Positions 11,007 through 22,669 of a stretch of 64,000 bases of DNA are shown here, piece by piece. The translations under genes were made by a program, and so were the position numbers. Source of the DNA: Chamaecyparis obtusa. Its lineage: Eukaryota > Streptophyta > Pinopsida > Cupressales > Cupressaceae. The notes beneath the pieces were generated by a model that had not been told where the DNA came from, made no database searches, and worked only from the letters and a program-made list of their open reading frames with translations. The stretch is from NCBI GenBank assembly GCA_027943335.1, contig BSBK01006384.1, forward strand, positions 124,001 through 188,000, written 5' to 3'. Each line of letters opens with the position of its first letter. The first letter of the stretch is position 1.

Positions 11007-12267
11007 TGTAATACCCCAAAAATGGGCTATAAGTTCATTAATCTTCTATATCAACATATCGAATGAAATCGACATCAAAGTCCTAACCAAAGGCACATCT
11101 GAACATCATCGAATCATAATTGATTATCCTAAATTCTGCATCGGGGAATATTCCTAGTAATATTCCTAATCATCATAATTATCTTTGATTTAATGATTAT
11201 TTGGCAATAAATCTAATTTATCCTAAAGTTTGATTAATTGAATATTCTAAATATTTAATTAATTAGATTTAATTTGGCCACTTAATTATTTAATTGAATT
11301 TAATTCCATTATTCTTAAATTGTATTATTTAATTTTGACAATAAATCCAAAATCCTATGAATAATTGATTAAATTCTTATTTAATTAATTAAAGCAAGTT
11401 GTCAATTTTTAATAATATTGTTTTTAAAAGTTTGAAAAATAATTGATTAACCCATAAATCAATTGTTTTATGTTTCAAAAATCAGTTAAGTTGAGAATAA
11501 ATCACTTTATTTATTTATTAATTCATAATTATCCATGTGCACAATCAAAGAGCAGTTAAACTCCAAATCAGAAAATCAATGCAAGTTATTGACTTTTTGG
11601 AACTCAACATCATTTTTGAGTTTTAAAGTTGATCTAAACTTCTAATTTGAGTTAAAAAGTTGTTTTTGCATGATTTGCATGTTTTTGTGAATTAAATTAT
11701 CTTTATTTTCAAATAACTCAAAAATCAAGTTGAGTTTATTTGAGTGATTTATGGATTTCTTTCATGCATCCTCAAAGCCCTGGATTTCTATAAATCAAGG
11801 CTTTAGCTCTTCACAAATCATCTCTCAAATCCACAGAATCTCATAATTAGTGAACTTATGCTAGTGAATTGCTATCTGGAGAATCAGAGCTTCTTTGCGA
11901 ATCAACCACGTTTTGTGAGATCACTTTTGTTTTCATATTATTGTTAGATCATTTTAGCATATCAATTTCCATATTAGCATAGATTCATATCAAGTTTTCA
12001 TCATATCATTGCATAAAAAATCAAAAAAATATAGATTAATTGCATTCATATTTCATATCAGTTTTGCATTCAAATCTTTCATTTAGGTGTCGTCAAGGTC
12101 ACTGATCTCGATAACAATCTGAGAACATCATACTCGTACCTATTAGAAGGCAGTGAATCGCCTGGTTAGTTTAGCTTTCAATTCATTGCACGATTTCATT
12201 TTTGATAACCTCTAATGTTTTACTGAAGTGTTGTGTCTACAGATCAGGTACAATTTTCACACACATA
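11007..12267 (+). repeat. 3' LTR of the non-autonomous gypsy element
   Basis: 1,261 bp, starting TGTAATACCCC. It ends CACACATA where the 5' copy ends CACACACA, so one base of the terminal CA has changed. Confidence 0.9.
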
Positions 12268-12272
12268 GAGTC
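12268..12272. repeat. Target site duplication GAGTC, right
   Basis: Matches 1049-1053. Copia sequence resumes directly after it. Confidence 0.85.
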
Positions 12273-12517
12273 CTCCATATGCTGCAATATTCTTCAACAT
12301 TTTTCATTTCCTCAACTGAACTATTTTCATAACTGAATGCTACTCCCCCTTAGTATATTACTCCTCCTTTTACTTCTATTTTTCATGACTATATATTACT
12401 CCCCCTTTGACATCAATGGCAAAGGGCACCAAATAGTTTAAGCACCGGTACTACTCTAGAAGTAGAGTAGTCAACCATCCATCAGTCCCTGAGGAATGAT
12501 GCTTTTCCTTCTTTCTT

Positions 12518-14296
12518 CTAAGTAGAATCAGGGAAGGGAATTACTCCCATCTTTTCCCTGAGATACTCAAAAGTATCCTTAGGCAAGGGCTTTGTGAATA
12601 TGTCTGCTAACTGATCTTTAGTACTTACATAGTCTACATTTACTTCTTTCTCTGCCACTTTCTCTCTTAGGAAGTGATACTTGATCTCAATGTGCTTTTT
12701 CTTTGCATGCATCACAAGGTTTTTTGACATGTTGGTAGTGCTAGTGTTATCACAGTTATTATCAATAGGATAATTAATCTGAATTCCAAAGTCCTTTATC
12801 ATCTACTTGATCCAAAAAATTGTAGAACAATTCAAGGCTGCTACAACATACTCTACTTTTGATGTTGAATGAGATATACAATTCTATTTCTTGCTTGTCC
12901 AAGTGACAAGTCTATCACCAAGAAACACTACTCCACCTAGTGTACTCTTTTTGTCATCAACGTACCCTGCCCAATCAGCATTAGTGTACACATGAAGCTC
13001 AACATTTTCTGAATTAGGATACCATAGACCATAGTCTATAGTGCCTTGCAAATATCTGAATATCCTTTTTACCTCCATGAGGTGACTTTGTTTAGGCTCT
13101 GCTGCAAATCTTCCAACTATGCCAACTGCATTGGAAATGTATGGTCTGGTCTGAGTAAGATAAATAAGTTTTCCAATCATATATTTGTACAATGTTGTAT
13201 CTACTATTGGTGAGTCATCTTCTTTTGTAAGCTTTCATCCAGTTATCATAGGTGTCCCTACTAGCTTACAATCATCCATATTGAATTTCTTCAATATCTC
13301 TTTCACATACTTTGACTGATTAATGAAAATTCCTTTCTCTGTTTGTTGTACATTCAATCCCAAAAAGTATTTGATAGGTCCAATCATGCTCATCTCAAAT
13401 TCACTCTACATCTCTTTAGCAAATTCAGCAATGAGTTTGTCATTACCTCCAAAGATAATGTCATCAACAAATATAGCTACAAGTAGTAGTCCTTCAGATG
13501 TCTCTCTTATGAATAGGTTACAATCTATTTCTCATTTCTTGAATCCAATCTTTGTTAGATATCCATCAAGTCTCTCAAACCAAGCTCTAAGGGCTTTCTT
13601 CAATCTGCATACCATATCAGGTTTGTTTGATAGAGTAAATCCTTATGGCTGCTCGATATATACTTCTTTTAATTCACCATTCAGGAATGCTGACTTGACA
13701 TCCATTTGATAAAATTTGAATTTTTTGAATGTTGCATAAGCTAGAAACAACTTAATAGCTTCTAATCTTCTCACTCGTGCAAATGTGTCTGAATAATCAA
13801 TGCCTTCTCTTTGCACATATCCCTTACATACTAACCTTTCTTTATTTATTACTATTGTACCATCTTCATTCATCTTGTTTCTGGATGTTCACTTTGTTCC
13901 AATCACATTCTTATCACTAGGTCTTGGGACCAGTTCCCAAGTGTCATTCTTAATAATTTGATCAAGTTCTTCTTTCATAGCATCATGCCAATCTGAATCA
14001 TTACATGCATCTTCAACACTTAAGGGTTCAATATGAGATAGTAAGCATACTACCTCATTGCTAGCTGAGTTCTTTGCTTGTGATCTTGTTAAGACTTTTC
14101 CGCTCTGATCTCCAATGATGTCCTTCTTGAAATGGTTTCTAGATGTAAACTTTGGAACTTTAGGTGATGCAGACTCATCAGCCTTAGGAGTTTCTTCTTC
14201 ACTTGTCTCAGGGTCAATGAATAACACATCAATACTGTCAAACATTTCTTTAATAACTGTCTCACTAGTGGAGGGTCTGGGTTCTTCTTCAATCAT
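12518..14296 (-). pseudogene. Copia reverse transcriptase and RNase H, frame-broken
   Basis: Read from 14296 downwards, a linker ends in a block like the start of copia RT. Then come [18 protein letters not shown] sequence (13643-13873), the FVDD active site (13460-13471), the YLTQTRPYISNAVG block and the RNase H part with the ADWAGYVDD-like motif (12884-13192). The C-terminal VSTKDQLADIFTKPL block is at 12518-12802. All RT blocks are in the usual order, but stops lie between them (for example near 13637, 13530 and 13240) and the frame changes. The normal product copies element RNA into DNA. This copy cannot give a full polyprotein. Confidence 0.88.
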
Positions 14297-14307
14297 GTCA
14301 TGTAATC

Positions 14308-14495
14308 AAGTTTGATGCAAGAAGTGATGAAGGTATTTTCCTTGGTTACTCTACTAAAAGTAAAGCTTATAGATGTTTCGATTTAAGATTGAAAAAGATC
14401 ATTGAAAGTTCTCATGTTAAGATTGATGAAAATTTTATGGTTCAAGAAAGATATCATGATTACTCACCCATAATTAAAGAAGAACCTGATTACAG
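14308..14495 (+). pseudogene. Inverted piece of the copia integrase C-terminal region
   Basis: On the plus strand it reads as the segment after the integrase core (KFDARSDEGIFLGYSTKSKA and on). The rest of this copia element is on the minus strand. The piece belongs between 15479 and 14296 and would follow the GKF at 15479 directly if turned round. It ends exactly where the foldback element begins, so the two were probably inverted together. Confidence 0.8.
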
Positions 14496-15476
14496 GACAT
14501 AATAACCCAGCCAAAATAACCCTGGACAGAATAACCCGGCCATAATAACCTGAGGAAAAAATAACCTAGGGTCATAATAACCCAATCCAAAATAACCCGT
14601 AGTCAAAATAACCCATGGACAAAATAACCCCATAAGATTATAGAGAAAGGAAAACAAAATTTATAAATTACAAGTATATTTCTAAAAAACTTTTTTATTC
14701 AAATTTTCAATTAAAGTGTCAAATTATTAGTTTTGGGAAGATCATCTTGAATAGCTGAATAATAGTTCCACATTGTGATTGGAAACTTGGGTGAATGTAT
14801 GTTGCCTCTTCTAGTTAGTCTCCTAATCCATGTGTCTTCAAAATAATCAATTATGGGTTGCAAAGTCTCCTCATGTTCTATATAATAAGGATATTGTAGA
14901 AGTGTTTTGAATGCATTGATTATATATATCTAACACACAAAAGCTAATGCAAAAAGTTTAATTTATCTCAAATGAAAATACTTCATTAACATTGTAACAT
15001 GTTTGTAGACCTTCTTCTTGACCTTCTTCTTGAACTCTACACACTCTTAATTCTTCTTCTCTTCTTCCTTCCTTTACTTGTCTTAATTCTACCACTTTAT
15101 ATATCCTCTTAATGCCTCTTCATAATGCCTTTTGACTTATATCTTTTCATAATAACTCTTATTTATCTTATTCCCATGAATTTGTCTTTATTTCTATAGT
15201 TATTTACCATTTTAAAAGTTATTTAAGCATATTAAAGATGTTTTAATGCTATTTTAGGGGTATATAATGGATATATGGTCTAAAATGACCTAAATATCCT
15301 CTATGGTGCCTCACAATCCCTTTTTTTAGCATACTAACTTGATCTAAAATGATCATGGGTTATTTTGTCCATGGGTTATTTTGACCATGGGTTATTTTGA
15401 CCTTGGGTTATTGTGTCCTTGGGTTATTATGGCAGGGTTATTGTGTCCAAGGTTATTTTGGCCGAGTAATTATGTC
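14496..15476. mobile_element. Foldback element with subrepeat-built terminal inverted repeats
   Basis: About 981 bp. The left end (14496-14631) starts GACATAATAACCC and holds nine copies of an about 15-base unit with core AAAATAACCC. The right end (15341-15476) is its inverted complement with about eight copies. The centre is AT-rich and has no supported protein. Terminal repeats made of short direct repeats are the hallmark of foldback-type DNA elements. No clean target duplication is visible, as expected if an inversion moved one flank. Confidence 0.8.
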
Positions 15477-15478
15477 TG

Positions 15479-16225
15479 GTTACCATTAAACTTGCCTACT
15501 GCTTCATCCCTCTTGATGTAGCACTTACTTCCAAAGATTCTGAAGTATTTTACTGTGGGAACATTACCAAACCATATCTCATATGGTGTTTTGTCAGTGC
15601 CAGGCCTCAATTGAATTCTATTGATGGTGTAGACTGTTGTATTGACCGCATCTCTCCAATAGGTGTGAGAAACTTCTCCTTCAATCATGATGTTGTGCGT
15701 TGTATCAAGGATGATCCTATTCCTTCTCTCTGCAATTCCATTCTACTGAGGGGTTCTAGGTGCACTTAACTACCTCTTTATGCCATGTTCTTCGCAGTAC
15801 TCATAGAATCTATCAGAGGTGAATTCTCCTACTCTATCCAATCTCAGACATTTTATCTTTAGTCCAAATTCATTCTCAACCTTAGCTTTGAATATCTTGA
15901 ACTTTTCAAATGCTTTTGACTTATCTTTCAAGAATGTAACCCACATCATTCTAGTGTTATCATCAACAAACAAAATGAAATACCTTTCACCATAGTATGA
16001 TCTTGTTTGAGTTGGTCCACATAGGTCTGTATGAATCAGATCTAGGTTGTTCTTTGTTGAATTGAGCTTGCTCCTGAATGAGTTTCTCACATGCTTTCCC
16101 ATCACACATTCCCTGCATATAGTATCAATTGGCTTTGCTATGCTAGGTAGATCTCTTACTACCTTTACATTGCTTATCTTAACTGTGTTATCAAAATTGA
16201 TATGACATAGTCTTTTATGCCACAA
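15479..16225 (-). pseudogene. Copia integrase, interrupted
   Basis: From 16225 downwards it has the GAG-pre-integrase block with MWHKRLCHINF, then the zinc-binding CRECVMGK part, then the core with HTDLCGPTQT (first Asp) and LRLDRVGEF (second Asp; the usual form has SDRGGEF). Around 15725-15770 two in-frame stops break the region before the glutamate-bearing NGIAERRNR block. The final part (15479-15688) ends at GKF, where the foldback and inverted fragment begin. The intact family member inserts element DNA into the genome. Confidence 0.88.
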
Positions 16226-16236
16226 CCAACTATCAT

Positions 16237-17599
16237 CTACTTTAGCAACAAAACAACTTGCTTCTGGATTAAGTTGAAAAAATTACCTTTAGTCTTTGAT
16301 CTTGATGCAATTATTTCTCCTTCTTTGTTGTTAATGATGCACTTGTTTCCATTGAATTCCAATCTGTAACCTTTGTCAAGTAACTGCCCAACACTTAGTA
16401 GGTTATGTTTCAAACCATCAACATAAAGAACATCATCAGTATTGTTCTTTCCATCCAAGGTGATGGCTCCTCTACCAATGATGGGTTTAGGAGTGTTATC
16501 TTCAAATATAACCATGCCACCATTGTATTTGTCCAGATGAACAAATCTGTCTTTATCACCTGTCATGTGATGTGAGAAACCACTATCTATAATCCAGTCT
16601 GTCCTTATATCATCTTGTGAAATCAATGCTAGCTCTTGTTTCTCTTTGTCATCTTCATGATCTGTCTTATTGTTCATTTTCTCTATGATAGCAATAAATC
16701 CAATTTCTTCTTCAGCTGAATCATCTGAAACTCCATCTCTAGCATAGTAACATTCCTTAGAGTATTTAGGCTTGTAGTCATTTCTGAACTTTCTAGCTCT
16801 TAAGGGACATTTAGATGCAAAGTGACCAATCTTATTACATGAAAAGCATTTAAATGGCAATTGACCTTCATATTTTCCTTTTCCTTTCTTTTCTCTTTTG
16901 GAAATCATAGCAATGAAATCATCTAGTGTTTTCTCTTCATCACCATCATCAAAATTACCAGAAGTATTTGGAGATTTCTTACCATGAACTGTTGCTTTGA
17001 AGGCTGACTCACTTTTAGGTTCTATCTTCAATCTTGAAATCTCAAAAGCTGAGATTTTGCTTATCAAGGTCTCTCTCTTGAAATTTGATGTAAGTTTCAT
17101 GGTCTCATCAAGGATGTTGATCTTGTTTTCATATTCTGGAGTGAGAGTAGTCATCAATTTATCCATAATGTCTTCCTCTGAGATCTCTCCACCATTGTTC
17201 CTAATTCCAGCAACTGCTTCATTGATCCTTTGATTGTAAGCTCTAATGTTTTCTTCAGGCAGCATCTCTAATGCATTGTATATTTTCTTCCATGTCTTTC
17301 TGTGTGCATCCTTTTCTTGTTTGTCTCCTTCAAATATGTCTTCTAGGTACTTCCAACTCACTATCTGATAGGGCGCTGATAAGGGCTTCTTTGGCTATTG
17401 CATTCTGATGGAATAATTCCTTTTTCTTATCAGTAGCATCATCCTTTGCCAGGTCTTCTAAGGTAGGGATCTTGACTACTTTGATAGTTACATCAAAAAC
17501 TTCAAAAGCAATGCACTGCAAATGAGTCACCATCTTGTTCTTCCAATCAAGATAATTCTCTCCATCAAACTTAGGACTTTCTTTTCTAAAGAATGCCAT
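16237..17599 (-). pseudogene. Copia gag and protease in two frames
   Basis: The N-terminal gag part (17330-17599) begins MAFFRKESPKFDGENYLDW. It shifts frame near 17340 into a 374-codon frame (16237-17361). That frame carries the rest of the gag core, a CX2CX4HX4C zinc knuckle at residues 172-185, and the protease active site DSG at residues 259-261, followed by SHHMTGD. Gag packages element RNA and the protease cuts the polyprotein. The knuckle and the catalytic Asp are intact, but the frameshift and the stop before integrase would prevent a complete product. Confidence 0.88.
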
Positions 17600-17640
17600 C
17601 TGATCAACCTCAAGATGTTAAACTTTCTCTCTGAGGCACT

Positions 17641-17654
17641 TGGCTCTGATACCA
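17641..17654 (-). other. Copia primer-binding site
   Basis: The minus strand reads TGGTATCAGAGCCA two bases after the 5' LTR. This is the initiator-methionine tRNA complement used by most plant copia elements. Confidence 0.88.
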
Positions 17655-17656
17655 AT

Positions 17657-18965
17657 TGTTAGGAATAGTCCCAAGAGATAACTGAGAGGGGGGGCCGGGG
17701 GGGTGAATTAGTTATCTACAAGTTTCAATTCTTTATCCAATTAAGTATACTTAAACATAAGGCATAAACACAATGAAAGAACACTTGAACATAACACCAA
17801 TATTTTGGTTATGGGGAAACCCAAATAGGTAAAAACCTCGGTGGAAATTAACACCCACTAATATTCTGCACTGGTGTATTATGATCCTTGTTAGAAGATC
17901 CTTAACCTTGTTAAGAGTTGCTTTACAATATATTTAGTATAGTATACCTGGTCAAGGGTCAGATCCTGTTAGGAGTCTTTTACAATAGTCCCTTTTAGGG
18001 GAGAGGATGCATTGTCCAAGAGCACACCGCACTAAGGGGCGAAGGCTACAACCTTCTGAATAACTGATACACACTATATCTAGATTTGGTGAACTGCACT
18101 TAGACCTGTTGTCTGGATCAGTTCCAATGTATAGCACAAAAACTTTACTTGGTCACATAGACCTTCTTCTAATGGCTCAACACTTTGCACACTTTTCTAT
18201 GCTCTTCACAATCAGCTCTCAACCACACTCAAGCAATCACAAATGACTACTTATAAATATCTTTCCTCTAAATGATATAATCAAGTCAACCTATTAGAAC
18301 CACCTTGAAATCATATTACAGAAGCCATAACACTCCAATAATAATTTAGTCAGCTCTACTAAGCACGCAACATATTCTGGGACCTATCCAATAAGATAAT
18401 TGTAGATGCATGCTACACACTGTCGGCTCTACCAAAATAATTGTATCTTTCTCCTCAAGCTAAATTACTTCATGCACTCTTAACTGAGCATCACTAACTC
18501 TTCTCCAAGCTTAAATCCAAGGGTGCCTACCGAAAGGATAGGCGCAACTCTAGAACCAATATAATCTCTGTCGACTCTACTGAACAAACATAGGAAACTA
18601 CTACTGGTGAATAGCGACTACATAACTTCACTTCTACTGATCATCAGACTCTGCATCCATGAATGTAACATCACTAATATGTCTTCATCATATATCTAAG
18701 TGTGCAAGGCTCCATCATAACTGTACGGACAACCATACACAAAACACTGCCTGTTTACTCTGTCAGGAACACTGCTAACACAAGCTGCTATATAACTATC
18801 TGTACTAACAGTTAACCTCTGCACCCATGATATCATGTTGATAACATGTCCATGCAACATATACTGAAAGCTAACTTCATAAGTCCTCCATGCATCCTAC
18901 TTACCATATGTTGTCATCAATGACCTACATACAGTCAGTACTAGCCTGTTGGAAAATCTCCAACA
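17657..18965 (-). repeat. Copia 5' LTR
   Basis: 1,309 bp. On the minus strand it starts TGTTGGAGATTTTCC at 18965 and ends TCCTAACA at 17657. It contains the GGGGAAACCC / GTAAAAACCTC phrase common in plant copia LTRs (about 17812-17840). Confidence 0.9.
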
Positions 18966-20186
18966 ATATGAACCAATGATAAGTAAGTTATTTTTTATTT
19001 GTTAAATTTATTTTATTATTCTAAAGTTTATATGCATATTATTTAAATTTTTAAATTCTAAAAAATATTTTTCCTCAGTATGATTGGTTAATAGATTTGA
19101 GGTGTTATACACGGATTTTTAGGAATGCTCCATGTTGGAAATAAATGTTAGGATTTTAAAAATATTGAAATTAATTTTTTAAAATAGTAAACATAGACAT
19201 CTATATAATATCTATTTCTTGTATTTTTAAAAAATAAAAGAATAAAAGAGTATGTTATATTGTATTGTAGTTTATTTTAATTGATTTTTTTTATAAATTA
19301 ATTATAATTTTTATATTATAATTATATTAATTTTCTTATTATAATTTTTAATATTAAAATAATATTTAATATCAAATTATATATTATTATTTTTAATTTT
19401 ATATTTTAATATCAAATATATAAAATTAAGTCAATTATATTACCTCTTTCTTATTTAAAATATAATAATAATAATATTATATTTATGATATTTATATTTT
19501 AAACCAAAGTAAATATATATTCTATGATGGTAATAAGCAATATTGAAATATTTAAGAGAGATTTTAAAAAATTATAAGAAATTTTAATTAGTTGGTGAGC
19601 TCAATCTAAATTATATATTGACATTTATTATTAAAATTACAATTATGATAAAAATAAAAAGATTAAAAAATTATTTTACATATAAATTAAAGTTTGAATT
19701 AATTATATTTCTAATTGAGCTTTAACATCACTATAAACTAAATATTTAACCTAACCTAATAGTATATTAAATAAATTGAAATAATTATTTAGTTTAATTT
19801 CAACCATCATTATAAAAAGATATTACTTCTATTATAACTATATAAAATATAATAATTAAAAAATTAATGTACTATTACTTCTACTTTAGTTTCTACTATA
19901 ACTAAAGGCAAGTACTTAGCCACTACCTGGCACTTGTTTTTTAAGTGACACACATATAATAAATAGCTATGATATTTTATTTGAGACAAAAAGTTATTTA
20001 TTTCAATTGTTAATGATTTTATTTGTGTTTTTAATATAACATTTATAGGTTCTCATGTGTTCAAGTATTGGTCTATTATTATCAACATTTTTTAAAAAAA
20101 TTATTTACATGTAGATTATTTAATTACAATATATAGTAAAAATGTGTGGTAAAACTAGATAATATATTCATAAATGGGTGATCAAC
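18966..20186. other. AT-rich spacer
   Basis: Strongly AT-rich, with poly-A/T and ATTATA runs. No gene, RNA or terminal repeats supported. Confidence 0.5.
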
Positions 20187-20375
20187 TATTGGTCCCTCTC
20201 TCCTAGTGTGTTGGTTAGGTAGAGGTGGTGTTCTTGTCCCCACCTAGATTCAAACCCTCTCCTAGACCATTATGATACCAAATTTAGATGGTCTAAATAA
20301 AAGTAATTAAGCTGATAGGCTTTTCTATTGTGGGCATCGCCCATTGACAGAATTGTCTGAAATGATAAAAAAATA
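20187..20375 (+). mobile_element. Probable tRNA-derived SINE
   Basis: A promoter-like A box (TGTTGGTTAGGTAGAGG, about 20209-20225) is followed about 20 bases later by a B box (AGATTCAAACCC, 20246-20257). This is the layout of plant Au-like SINEs. The 3' part runs into AAAAAAATAC. The ends are approximate and I saw no target duplication. Confidence 0.45.
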
Positions 20376-21755
20376 CATATCACTTTTTTAATTTGCAACA
20401 AATTTTCCAGTCAGTCATAAATTTTATTTCTATTTTAGTGGTTACTTTTAAATGGTCTTTTGCTTAACAAACAACCAATTTCCTCTTTTACCGCCAATGT
20501 GGGGAGTGGGGGAGTGAGTTCGTCAATATTACAAGGTTATTGCGGTTGATGGAGCAGTTGTTTCGGCAGTCTCCCAATTATCTTTAATTATGTTTTACAA
20601 TACAATCTACTTTAGATTCAATAGCATTAGTGAGTGTGCTAATCGCCTATGGGAGCTTGGCTCTTTGGTACAGGGTAGAATTGTTCATGGTTAAGTATTT
20701 ACAACTCCTGAGCAAAAAGGCACGGGTATTACTATACATAAAATTGATTGAGAAAAGAAAGCAAGCAAAGGCAAAAGATGGAGAGGAAAAGGATGAAGAA
20801 CAATGTTATACCACTGAAAATAGTGCAGAGGCATGAGGGGATTCACAAGGATGACTTCTGGTCTTACATTCTCTCACTCCATGCAATCCAAACATGGCCA
20901 CAAAGTTTGAAAAGAGTAGCACCCTATGAAGGAGAATTGCGGTGAATGGGGTGGGTAAATGTGAGTGATTACGAAAATTAATTGGGAAGAGGTGTTCCTC
21001 AACCGGTGGAGTTGGGAGAGACAGGAGATGCAATGATTGTGATGCTGAGATCGACAGTTCACAACTTGGATCAAAACACCAGTCAAAACACCATGTGCAT
21101 CCCACCAATTGAGCATACAAATCTGAGTGTAACGTACGTGGTAAGTTTTGAGAAGGAACATCCCTACTTTCCCCATCCAAAGGACGTTGTTTTTGTAAGG
21201 TGGGAAAACTCTGGGGCAGAGGAGGAAATGGTATTGGCGATGAGGCAGCATGTATATGCACAATCTATTTACCAAGTGTCAAATACAGTTTGGGGAAGTG
21301 ATGATGATGAATACAGTTTGGGGAAGTGATGATGAAGAATCTGATCAGGACTCCTCCAACTACCCAAGATTATCACTCTTTCTCCACCTCATCACTCTTC
21401 ATCTTCTTTCAAACATAATTAGAACAACCCATATACAATAATCAGAAAGAAAGAAGAATATCATTCAAAACAACTATGTTGCACAAATAAAAGGTAAGTG
21501 CACATTGCACTTTGCATAAATAATCTAATGAAGCTTAAATGCCATATTTTTCAACATTTATGCATCTACTTGTCTTACAAGAATGTAGATGAAGCTTAAA
21601 TGTCATATATTACCACACTTTTAGCATATGCTAATCTTATAGGAATGCATTGACTATAGGAGAAATGCAACAACCGTACAATTCAGAGACAACAAACTAC
21701 AAATTGTATAGAGCACAAAACTCATATAACAAATAGCATTAGTATTGTTTGTAGT
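20376..21755 (+). other. Spacer with unclassified coding-like fragments
   Basis: At 20605-20680 a frame reads much like the conserved block of a pentatricopeptide-repeat gene (CANRLWELGSLVQGRIVHG), but it is too short to call. A 115-codon open frame at 20982-21329 ends in a duplicated 25-base phrase (AATACAGTTTGGGG at about 21284 and 21310). I recognise nothing in it. The rest is AT-rich. Confidence 0.3.
21751..21755. repeat. Target site duplication GTAGT, left
   Basis: Directly before the LTR start TGTAATCACC. Repeated at 38824-38828. Confidence 0.85.
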
Positions 21756-22648
21756 TGTAATCACCAAAAAATGGACAAAGATCAAATCAAATCAAATCAA
21801 GTTAAATCAAAGCAAATCAAGGACAAAATTGAATCAATTGAATCACAATGCATAATTAGCCAATTCAAATTAAAATCAAGTCTTAATTCAAGATAAATCA
21901 AAATTGAGAGCATTTTAATCAAGTGTAATCAAATCAAAATATAATTAAATTAATTAATTGTATAGTCTTGGATTAAATTAAATTCAACCCATTCAAGGGG
22001 TACATGGCTAAAATAAATCAATTAAATCAATTAATAAATCTCAATTACTCTCAACAACCCAAAAGGAGAGGAAATCCGGGCAACCAATGAGATTTGAGGA
22101 AAGGCATTCACATGGATCAGGCCAAATTCAATCTCAATCACTCAAAGTGAAAAAGAATCTTGTCCATTGACCTTGTCTACTTGTCCCAAGCTTTGACGAC
22201 ACAAACTTTGCATTGTCTTCAAAGGGTGGAACCAAGGACTCAACCAAGGTTTAATCATGATCAAATACAACTACACCCCCTACCATTGGAAAATCTATAA
22301 AAGAAAGACTAAAATCCTTCATAATTAAGAACCACACATTTGAGAATTGCATTGCATTGAACCTCTTGTAATTTGAGTTTAGAAAGGCATTTGAGAGGTT
22401 AATTAGCATTTAATTTGATAATTGTTAGCAATAGCATTGTTTATCTTTATCATTCTCATTATAAGACTATCATTAATGAGAGCTTGCTGAGAGCTTATCC
22501 ATTAACATCTTAGTTAGAGAGCCATAGGATGTTCAATTGATCATTAATTTGCTATAGTTTTCTCTATTTCTTTGTGGTTTAATTTAGTTACCATTTCAAT
22601 TATTGATGATTAACCTTAATTATACGAAGATACTTTTATTAGTATACA
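21756..22648 (+). repeat. 5' LTR of the Tat element
   Basis: 893 bp, TGTAATCACC to AGTATACA. Compared with the 3' LTR it has extra ATCAA repeats near its start and one copy of the 70-base block that is doubled in the 3' LTR. Confidence 0.9.
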
Positions 22649-22651
22649 AAA

Positions 22652-22669
22652 TGGCACCCACCGTGGGGC
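22652..22669 (+). other. Primer-binding site, Tat element
   Basis: TGGCACCCACCGTGGGGC starts three bases after the LTR. It differs at two bases from the site of the non-autonomous element. Confidence 0.75.

Larger units (their letters stand above)
1054..12267 (+). mobile_element. Non-autonomous Ty3/gypsy element nested in the copia element
   Basis: The element is 11,214 bp long with LTRs at 1054-2312 and 11007-12267, a primer-binding site, a polypurine tract and an intact 5-bp target duplication. The interior has a 2.7-kb leader, one 717-codon frame, a 173-codon integrase C-terminal remnant, and long pyrimidine-rich or AT-rich stretches. Protease, RT, RNase H and the catalytic integrase core are absent, so it cannot move alone. 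Primer-binding site, polypurine tract, integrase tail and 3' hairpins resemble the Tat element at 21756-38823, which suggests mobilisation in trans by such a relative (inference). It lies in the 3' untranslated part of the copia element and is therefore the younger of the two. Confidence 0.9.
1..18965 (-). mobile_element. Ty1/copia LTR retrotransposon, left end outside the window
   Basis: The element is read on the minus strand. Its 5' LTR is at the right (17657-18965), followed by a primer-binding site, gag, protease, integrase, reverse transcriptase and RNase H, a polypurine tract and a partial 3' LTR at 1-937. The order protease, integrase, RT is the copia order. Without the nested gypsy element (1054-12267) it would be about 7.7 kb. 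Stops and frame changes occur in every domain, so it is dead. The left LTR is cut by the window edge, so the target duplication cannot be checked. The right flank after the LTR begins ATATGAACC. Confidence 0.9.

Noticed and set aside
20605..20680. Pentatricopeptide-repeat gene
   Set aside because: Only about 20 residues look like the family and frames on both sides are broken.
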